From assembly GCA_036362985.1 (NCBI GenBank), contig JAYGXS010000010.1, positions 10,314,178 to 10,378,177 of the forward strand: 64,000 nucleotides of DNA, read 5' to 3'. Position numbers and translations under genes: made by a program. Each line of letters starts with the position of its first letter. Within the stretch, counting starts at the first letter, position 1. Of this stretch, positions 55,276-64,000 are shown piece by piece. The notes beneath the pieces are model-generated. The model saw only the letters and a program-made list of their open reading frames with translations, did not search any database and was not told the DNA's origin. Source of the stretch: Ligula intestinalis (Eukaryota > Platyhelminthes > Cestoda > Diphyllobothriidea > Diphyllobothriidae).

Positions 55276-58200
55276 ATTCCGTGCCTATGGACCGTTGAAT
55301 ATATTAATCAACTCCAAATTAGAATTTACTTACTGGGGAAATTAAACAGGTACACTTTCAAAACTGAACTATTTACCACAAAGCTCAGTGAGCATGCTTG
55401 GTAACCCACTGATTAGCCGAAGCCCTCGCAGCTGTGTCACGCAGGGGTGGAATATCAGCGAAACACGTCCCTGGGCCTTAAACCAGTACTTGTGACGTCA
55501 GTGTGGTGTATCGTGCTACCCCAATATCAAATGAAGTATCGATTGTAAACTTTACGCAGGCAGCAGAGAGAAACAACTTCCGGCATACTTATTATAAGTA
55601 TTCCAAAGATACAGTGAGTCCCGAGTTGCTTCCGGCAGATTTATGCGAAATTTATTTTCTGTGTATTTGTCCATTTATCTTCAATACTGGCTCGCTGTAC
55701 GGGCCACCATCTCTGATCGCGTCAAGTTCCAGTAATTCGTATCAATTATCGCTGAAATGACGTTCTTCGTAGTTTCCCATTAATCGTATTCGTCATGGTA
55801 CTTAGGCTACGCGCACGTCGACAGCGCCAACTTGTGTATAAATTGAGGGATTGACGTCACATACTGCTGTTTCTAAGTCGTGAGAATGCGTCGTCTTCTG
55901 CCATGGCCTTTACGGCACCACCGCCAGATATAAAAAATCAAATAAGTTGTTTTAATTACGAGACAGGGTATTTTGCCCTTTACAGTTCATTTTAATGAAT
56001 CAAAAATTATAGCCATGACGCAGAACAAACCTGACATCTTTTATACAGTAGGAACAATCTCCCGCTTTTCAACCTCCGCCTTCTGTACAACCTCCTAACA
56101 GGACCACAAGCACTTCCAGGAGCAAGAGAATTTTCTGCATGGAGCTATTGGAATGCACTGAATGAAGATGTCGCCCTTTTTTCCCACATGCCTTAAATTC
56201 GTGTGAGTAAGATTATACGATACCATGATCACGTTCTGTGGTTAGTTGGGCTTCCTAGTTGTTTGAAAGTGCATGACTATCTAAAGGTATCAATGAGATC
56301 AAGTAACAAAAGTTCACCTGGTTTAAAGTTTTCAAAATGACCATGTGTCAACTCCCGAAACAAACATTTGCGAGTTTGGCCTTATTCGCGCATAGCTGGG
56401 AAGCGAAAAATATTCAGTCCGATACCAACAAAGATATGGGAATTTATATCTACCGGCTTTATTCATCCTCTAGTGTGTCTCTGTTTGCGTTACGTGGGAA
56501 AAGACCCGAAGGGGTTATTGTAGACGCTATCTAGTGCCCTTTCTTCACTATATTATGTGATAACTTTAAGCCAATCTTATATTGTCAAAATTAGGGTGCA
56601 GATGGTCTAGTGCAGTGACGGACCGGAGCGGCTGTTAATGTGTGATCCTTGTGGATCAGAAAAAGATTGGCTAAAAGATGCGACAAATTAATCGGCATAC
56701 AATCAATCTAAGTATTCAGCAAATGTTATTATCTTCGCCACCGTCTTTGATCATGTAGCAAACTTGTGAATAAACTTTTGCCTACAACGACTGGTTCCAA
56801 TACCTGTTATATTCTCCTTAAAAATGTTCTGACTGGGAAGTTTTCCTACTTCAGCATCTACCATGAGTCGAGCTCACTGTCATCCATCAGCTTGGTGGTA
56901 TTGGCCGCTATCCGTTATGTTTCACGCCTACGGTGTACTTAACACGCATCTGAGACGTCATATATGCAGTTTCTGAAACATGTCTGTTTTTCATCCATGG
57001 AGCGCACCTGAACAGTAATGCGATCTAATTAACCAAAATGACCATTGATTCTTGAAAAGATTTGCTGACGTTTGCACCCTGCCAACAATGGCAAATATCT
57101 AGACACTTAAGAGGGATGGTTGTCGGTATCTCCCTAAGTCTCGAGCTCGTTCACAGTCTCCAAATTCTGTAATCAGGACTGTCTCGCCGGCCGTTGCTGT
57201 TCAGCACACTGAGCGACAGGGCGTTACCGAAGCTGGTGAGTGCGTTTATAGGCGAAGGCCATCGCTTCGTGGTGCGGGGAATGCGTAGGTTGTACTCTAA
57301 GTTAGCAGTTGCTAAGGCATGCAGGCACGGAAAACTGCTGCTAGTCAGCATCTTTTGCAAATATGAGGGTTCAATTGCGAGTGTAACATAATCCGCCGAG
57401 AACGAAAAAAGTCATTCTGCTACCAGTAAAAGCGTGCGCCTTCTAGTGAGTCGCACTCACCTTTCTGAAGACTTGTTTGCCAAAGGCTGTGTTAAATGAA
57501 TTTTTTATGCGTGTGGTTGTGCACTCTATGAGTGATCAGGCGAACAGTAGGTTAAAAGCATAGGTCTGGTTCAAGTATAGCGAAGTGAAGTTACATGTTA
57601 GACTGCCAGAAAGAATTTTCTTAGGTGAAGAAAGTGGCACAGCGTACACAGGTAGCAACTTTACCCGCATGCCCTTGAACTTGGACTATCATGAGTCCTA
57701 AATCGTCGGCACGGCAATTTTCCTAGATATCGAAATTTGCTTTATTGTTCCCTCGTTGCACTTAGTGTTGCCGCTTGCCAATCATAACGCCAAATAGCAT
57801 TTGGCACTAGCAAAAAACGTGTGCACATGTGAGGAGCAAAAGTCCCATAGAGGGGACATTTAGTATGCATCAGCAATTACTTCTGATATGACGTGTCAGA
57901 TTGCTGCAGTTCCAGTATTTTTAAGCAGGAGGAAGACTATAACTGATAAGTAACCTACGATCTAATAACCACATATTTCACATAGTTTTGTATCTAGTAT
58001 TAGGAGTTACCGCGTATAAAATGTCGGTCTATAGGAGGATTTATTTCAGTTTATGTCCCTTTTAGATGACTGGAGTTTTAAACTATCAATGTGTTTTCTT
58101 GAAACCGAGGTTTGTACTTTACTGGAAGGTTTTGCAAGCTCAATAGTATAAATTTGATAAAACGCTACTTACGCTTATCATACGGACCTCGTCTTCGGAG

Positions 58201-61200
58201 ATTTCGCATTGTGCTATGACAGAAAAAGGCATAAATACCGCATTAGACTGATACTACTGGGGATTCTTTTGATTTCTAAAAGGTTTTGAAGAGCATTTTT
58301 AACGATTGTATACTCGTTCAATCATCGATAATCTGACAGAGCCTTTTTGCACAAAGCTAGCAAATACTGTGATTAACTTTGCTTATTTTCTTATTTTTAC
58401 AAAAATTAGATAAATGAGTATTTTTTTCCTGCAAGCTTTCAACTTGCAACATACCACAAAGCTCTTACTTAACAAGTGTTCGTTCCGTCATTGTGTATTT
58501 GAAAGTTCTCTTATGCTACGTCTCATCTGTGGATGAGAAAGCAAGTGAAAGGTGTCTAAATACAGTGGCAGGGGGTGGCTGTTTGAAATTCTCGAAAGAT
58601 TATAAAACACTGTGTGGTTTGCTAGGTGATGAGCGCGAGGTGGCGACATGGGTTTGAATTAGGCTATGGTGATGGCAGATTTGCATAACATCTGCCGCAC
58701 TCTCTTTTCCGTCACCAACATAAGTCCGGATGCAATACTGTCAAAACAAACCGTACGCGGGATTGGGCACTGTGGCTGATAAATGCTAACTATCTGTGTA
58801 GGCGTACCACATACAACCCGGTTCTCAAAAATATACCAATGGTGATTTGGCATGGATATACCTAGAAGCCTTGTGTTAATGCTATAAAAGCAATCGCATA
58901 GAAACCGACAAGCAGGATTCTTTCAACAAAGCTTCGTGACAATATCTTACAATGTCTGATTCAAAATATTAAAAATGTTTCGATAGTAAACGATTTTGAA
59001 AAAACCAGTTGCATTAAAAGGCCGTAACTTCCAATTCGAGGATAATTTGGACACTGGTAATAATTTTTCGGGAAGGGAAAAGGCATTGATAGTACTTCCT
59101 CTTCACGCTTTCGCAAAACACAAGCGGTTAGTTAATTTTCGGCATGGATCAAGGACACTCATCAATACATCTTATTCCCTACGTATTTTTTGTCACCGTG
59201 CAAAATAAACACTGTTTCTCATACTGAGATCATACACACGATAGTGGGGCCCTTAGTCAACGCAAATAGTTGCACCTTGTCACTGTATACGTTAACACTA
59301 TAACTCTGTTCTAATTTCTTTCTGCAGAAATAGCCAAACCTTCTGTCTGCCCCCGTCTTGATACGTGGATTTTCCAAAAGAATTATTTCAGGTAAATTCA
59401 ATAGAGCCCCCGAAATCTGAATAGGCTTTACGCAGAGTCCGTAGGCAGCGAACAGCTTAAAAAATTTAACGACTGTGCAAATGCGGTACTTTTTAAATGT
59501 TCGTCCTCAGGCAGTCACGCGATCTGCTAAATTGCCTACTGCGACCGTATTGTCAATTTGCTGTTCATTTTCGGCAAATGGACACAACGTGTGCTCCCAT
59601 TAATTATGCGTTAAGTTTTAAACCACCGATCAGGTTATTCAGAAACTTCGTACCATAAAGGTCAGTTTGTGCCTCCGAGTGAGTAATTAATCGCTGTTGT
59701 CTATAGATCTATCCTAAATTACTTCCGATCTTTTTCGGAGACATGGTCTGTTTGCCTTCAGCCCGCATTATTTCCAGTTCTCACTGTAAAAATCGTCAAA
59801 CAAGTTGATTGTTGCAAACTATTTTAAGTTACAGAATAAAAAAGGTTTAAGCGCTTATGTCTAGATATATCTAATAGGTAAAGAACACAATGATCGGGGA
59901 ATCTGCTAACGTGGGAAAAATACGTTTTACCTGCACGCAAGAAGAATGGACAGATGAATCACGAACAAGCACGCTTTACGAATTTTTATTCAAAGTTAAC
60001 AATCCTTCTTCAAGGATAGCGAAAATGACGAAAAGGCGAGTTCCTAGAAGCACATCAGAAAAAGATGTAATCACTCGAACATAAAGTGCATTGTCCTGAC
60101 CTTTCGGATTCGCTAACTGTCTCGGTGATTGCGTCGTGGAGGAATTAGAAACGTCATGCAAATTACTGTTATGTTCAAGTGATCTTTTCTTTTTGCTTTT
60201 TTATGCTAAGTAGGGGATTATGCCCTCAGGTGGTTGCGAGACCACTGAAGAGCAACCAATACACCTCCAATATACCGACTGTTCATTAATCTCCCCACAA
60301 GCTTCTGTTAAATTTCCCCCGTCTCCCAAAGCGCACGTCCTTGTTTTCTATCTCCACACACTGAACTATTTTTTATATTTTATTTGCAACCTAGGCTTCT
60401 ACTTTATTGGTGCACTAACGAAGCCACGTAAGCATAGAAAATTTAATCCACGCGAAGTAATAAAAGCCAACTCAGTTTGCGTGGGGGTTCAGCTAGCCAC
60501 TGTCGACATATTACTGACTACTCATCTGCTATTATATTTTATTGCAGCAAGGTAAAGAACGGTTGATGATATAGGTGTTTTTAAACTACCTTCAAATGTT
60601 TGAGATTCATGTGTGCCAGCTTTTCTATGAGGGAGATAGTTTCTGTGTGCCAGTGGAATTTAATTTGGCCGCTGGTGGCATTTCACATCGTGTTTTTATA
60701 TTCGTTGTAACGCAACACTTGATGCTGGTCTTCGCACCGGAAGTGGCTGAAATTTTTCTTATTAATCAATATTTTGTGAGCGTATAAGTTGGTTACTGAT
60801 CTTTCAGAAAAAGAACCACACTACCTCAAGGCGTACTTACGTCAGATTGTGTTGAGTCTGTGTGAATCCTTAGTAATTATCAAATGAATGTTATGTTAAA
60901 TCTAATGCCACTTCTTTGCAAACTCATTCTCGGTCGTCTTGGGTATGTTTTGCCTGGTGAGATCAATTTTCGGCAAAGACTCCTAATTAAAAAGTGGTGC
61001 ATTCCTCGTTATATTACATCTGACTTGCTTGACTTATGCTTAAAATCTTGAGCATCGTGATCTGGAAGACCACAAGTTGACAGTATAACTCAATCCACCA
61101 CCTTACTAAAAGAACTTTCCAATTATATGATCTACGTTAGAATTCACACTTCTACAAATTCCGAATCCGTGTATAGGATGCGTTATACAGCAGCCTTGTA

Positions 61201-62186
61201 TTATGTCAGCTGTAACTGCTACCACAAGTTCGCTGGACTTGAGCCGTAAGGCCTAATGGGACAAAGATACTGGAAGAGACAGTAGGATCAATTCAGTTTT
61301 AATCAACCACACAAACCGTTCGTACAACTAACCTGATGTGTTTAAAAACGTGACTTTTACATTTGACAGGTAACGAAACAACTCCCAATTAGGCTTGACC
61401 GTAGGTCAGGACAAGTGTGGCATATATGATTCTAAATTGCGTACGATCCGTAAACCAGTAATGAAGATTGATATGTTAATAGCCCAGAACCAGTTGGTGT
61501 ACTGCTTTTGCTGTCTAAACGCCCACGCCCATCTCCGGATATTTTAGCTTTGTGTTGTTAGATTAAGAATGCAGTAATTGCTGGAGGGGGAATAAAGGAG
61601 AATTCACGCAATTCTCGTCTACCATAAAGATTGCCTACAGCATTCCACGCCGTTCATGCTTCGTAGATTTGTGATGAACTTCGTCGCTTCCTGCAGCCGA
61701 ATTTTCGAAACTGTTTGGAGTGTTACAGCTTGCTGAAACAGCGAGAACGGGTGGAAAGTCATTTCGTCTTTCAGGTACTTACATTTACCTTCGTAGTTTA
61801 GGATTCCAGCATGAGAAACATATAATTATCTTGAAACAATGAATTACTTTTTTTGAAGCTAACGTTTTGCTTAAATATTTAAAGTACAGGTAACGGATTT
61901 CACTTTATACTTGACCATCACTTTACAGATTTTGGTGGAGTGCTCTAGGAAATATGAATTAGCACCTTATTCGTTAATTTAAAATCTTGACGCAACTTAA
62001 CCACCACTTTTTCGACTTAAGTGTTTAGCACAGTTGCCATGATACTTGCCTATGAAGTCTCATACATAAATTTGAACGAAAATATATCTGAAGTTAGCAT
62101 TTAAAATGTTAAGCTACTGAGAGAATGAGTCGTTAAGATACGTAGTCTAATGAGAATTGCAGCTTAAATACTGCTCTAAAACTTAC
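55276..62186. other. no gene recognised
   Basis: About 7 kb, most likely intron of the minus-strand CNNM-like gene whose exon lies at 62187-62536, or intergenic. Open frames at 57151-57391, 58659-58853, 59890-60161 and 60220-60787 were read on both strands and show no family motif. I looked for the CBS-domain exon expected next and did not find one. Confidence 0.4.
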
Positions 62187-62536
62187 ATTTTTGGTTTTTT
62201 GTAAGTAGAGCATTGTGTTCTTTACACTGCACAACTGAACACTTTAAGTCATTTGCGACTGTTCCAACCAGAGAAATGTCAGAACAGGTAGTATCCAACT
62301 CACCGGGCAATAGCAGAGATGATGTTGATGCTGAAAATGTTGACTCTGACGAGGGGATTTCCTTATTTGGTGAGTCAGGTACTTCTGAACTTGGTACTTG
62401 CCCATACATTTTTATGAGCATATGCAACTCCGACCTAGTCAATAACGTGGTTCGCTGCTTTTTCAAAAAACAGTCTAAAACTTTTGAAACTGGAAACGAT
62501 ATTGGCGCCGTCAGTATAAGTGTGACGTAGGTAAAC
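62187..62536 (-). CDS. Exon of a CNNM/ACDP-like divalent-metal transporter
   Basis: Minus strand, 350 bases, between an acceptor with a good tract (GTTTTTTCATCCAG) and a donor (CAAAAAT then GTAAGT). It encodes 116 residues. It opens FTYVTLILTAPISFPVSKVL, then DCFLKKQRTTLLTRSELHML. CNNM proteins have the same arrangement where the last helix of the DUF21 membrane domain leads into the CBS pair: the FPxSKxLD motif, then a basic stretch and ELxxML. After IKMYG comes a Ser/Thr/Glu-rich insert of about 60 residues (SSESTFSASTSSLLLPGEL) not usual at this point. CNNM proteins act in Mg2+ transport at the plasma membrane. Upstream exons must lie beyond 64 kb; downstream CBS and cyclic-nucleotide-like exons are not found. 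Confidence 0.58.
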
Positions 62537-62539
62537 CTG

Positions 62540-64000
62540 GATGAAAAAACGGTTCAAAACAGATTCAATTTATTGATTTGTTCCTGAGTCTCAAAAGAAA
62601 AATTACAAAACCTGAATGAGCGGATCAAGTAATTGCTTTCCTATCTGCGGTATAACTAAAACTTCATCAATTATATGTGAAAAGGAATGTAGTTTGCAAG
62701 TCATCCAGAAGATCAAAATTTCTTTTGACAAAGCGCTTGAGGTATTCCTATAATACGACTGTTTTTGCCCCAAATTGGCGTAAATTGCCCCTTTTCCGGT
62801 TGCTGTGGTGTCAGTTTTTACTCAATGTTCACATAATAACCAGGCTCTAAACTCTAAACTCTGATTAAACAGACATTTCGAGAAATTTTTAGAGCAATAG
62901 GCATTAATTTTTTTAAACAGATACTCTAAAGGCCCAAAAGACAGTGCACGTACTGAATGCGTTTCCTTTAGGGAAAATTTGGGGAATTCCTTCTGAAAAT
63001 AAAGCTCTTAAGGATATGTGGAAGCATAGTGAAAAGATGTTAGATAGTGCTGTCTAGCTTTTTTTTTGTTGAAAAGCTTTGTGGCTCCAGTAGACTAAAA
63101 TACATCAGAACTACAGTATGACGAGTGCTGCATGCAAAATTAAGGACGAAAATTAACTTGGTAGTTAAGCATATATTTAGTCACGCTATTTTGACCCTCT
63201 GCGTAGACTTAATCCTGCAAAACCCTTTAGTTAGGAAAATCGCCTTTTGAGTTAAGTTTATTCAGGGTAATATGCATTAATTTTGGCTAAATTGGGAATC
63301 GTCTCAACCCGAAGGAATTTCCTAGGCCATTAATTAAGGCAGACCAAAACTTTTTTATAAATATGTGCTATTATATAGAACGATTCCAAAATAAGTAAAA
63401 AAGTTTTAAACGTATTCCTTCCAGAAGCAGGAAATAAGGTCCGAAATTGTTCAGAGGTAAATGAGGCCAAGTGATACTGGGTAAGGCCAAGTTCAAAAAG
63501 GAAGAACGATCTGTGTTTTCACAATTATGTTTGGCTCTCCTGGGAAGTTTTCTCCACAAAATGCAATAACAGAAAAACTTTGGTCGCATTTTGTTTTATC
63601 ACATCGCCTAGATGTCGAATAAGCAAATAATCCATATAGGTTATCGTGATGATGGTGTAAAACGTGCCTTATTAAATGTAAGTCATATAGAAATATACTT
63701 TTATGCAAACCATACATTCAGTTTATCGTCTATTTAGAAACGGAACAGAAAACGAATAATCATTATTTCAAAAAAATTGCTATAATTATGGCCACTCTTT
63801 TCTGGATTCGCAAGCTTATAAAAGGTCCTCGAAGTAATCCATTATAACGGAAAGTAATCCATTATAAGAAGAAAAGAACGCTCTGTCATTTTCAGTCAAA
63901 CAGAATCATTTGTCTCAAGGTAAATTAAAAAATTGTCAACAGTTTTCAATTTAATTTTGACATCACATTGGAAGAAGTAACATACACAGAAATTCGTCAG
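62540..64000. other. no gene recognised
   Basis: Probably intron upstream of the CNNM-like exon. Minus-strand frames at 63371-63717 have no recognisable motif. Confidence 0.4.

Noticed and set aside
60575..60787. Plus-strand 70-codon hydrophobic frame (and its minus-strand complement) as an exon
   Set aside because: Both strands are equally open, neither has a clear donor, and no family is recognisable.
1..64000. CRISPR array, bacterial operon or rRNA gene
   Set aside because: No regularly spaced identical repeats with unique spacers, no ribosome-binding-site-led gene clusters, and no rRNA-like conserved sequence; the window is animal nuclear DNA.

Overview
The window is repeat-dense, intron-rich animal nuclear DNA. 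It has no operons and no long intact genes, and it carries one 10-base assembly gap (7695-7704). The mix of elements points to a parasitic flatworm, possibly a diphyllobothriid-type tapeworm; that placement is inference and could be tested by search. The mix is Penelope-like elements (PLEs) with GIY-YIG endonucleases, CR1/L2-, RTE- and Jockey-type LINEs, two Ty3/Gypsy lineages, tRNA-headed SINE-like repeats and many hammerhead ribozymes.

Layout: 1.7-2.8 kb, CR1-like LINE relic (-). 3.0-4.3 kb, tRNA-derived repeats, including a head-to-head pair ending in hammerheads. 6.3-8.8 kb, degenerate ~95-bp tandem array. 9.6-14.2 kb, Gypsy element A (+), split by a 1.5-kb insertion. 15.7-18.2 kb, two PLE fragments back to back. 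18.4-20.0 kb, L2/CR1-type LINE (-). 20.0-25.5 kb, Gypsy element B (+), whose gag is split by an insertion that itself carries a TA-flanked mariner remnant. 25.7-36.6 kb, unidentified candidate host exons mixed with PLE fragments of three families and a LINE 3' end. 41.0-43.4 kb, RTE-type LINE (-). 43.4-43.8 kb, PLE fragment. 43.8-47.0 kb, Jockey-type LINE with an N-terminal Cys/His finger (-). 48.7-52.6 kb, more PLE 3' ends. 53.1-53.7 kb, gag relic. 54.05-55.28 kb, a second tRNA/hammerhead fold-back element and a 368-bp tandem unit with two well-formed hammerheads. 62.2-62.5 kb, one exon (-) resembling the end of the membrane domain of a CNNM/ACDP-type magnesium transporter. The rest is intronic or intergenic sequence in which I recognise nothing.

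The main result is a set of self-cleaving hammerhead motifs in at least four kinds of retroelement: tRNA-headed repeats, PLE terminal repeats of more than one family, and a tandem retrozyme-like unit. Several have a stem III made of a short palindrome (AAGCUU, AAGGCCUU, or ACGU-like), which can pair fully only between two RNA copies. In the 54-kb element the sequence before the tRNA head is the same as the sequence after the ribozyme. That head-to-tail order is expected if the template was a multimer or a circle.

Almost every recognised protein-coding retroelement is broken by frameshifts, and most polymerases have lost active-site residues. Coordinates of relics are approximate because reading frames were joined by eye on one strand, without alignment software.
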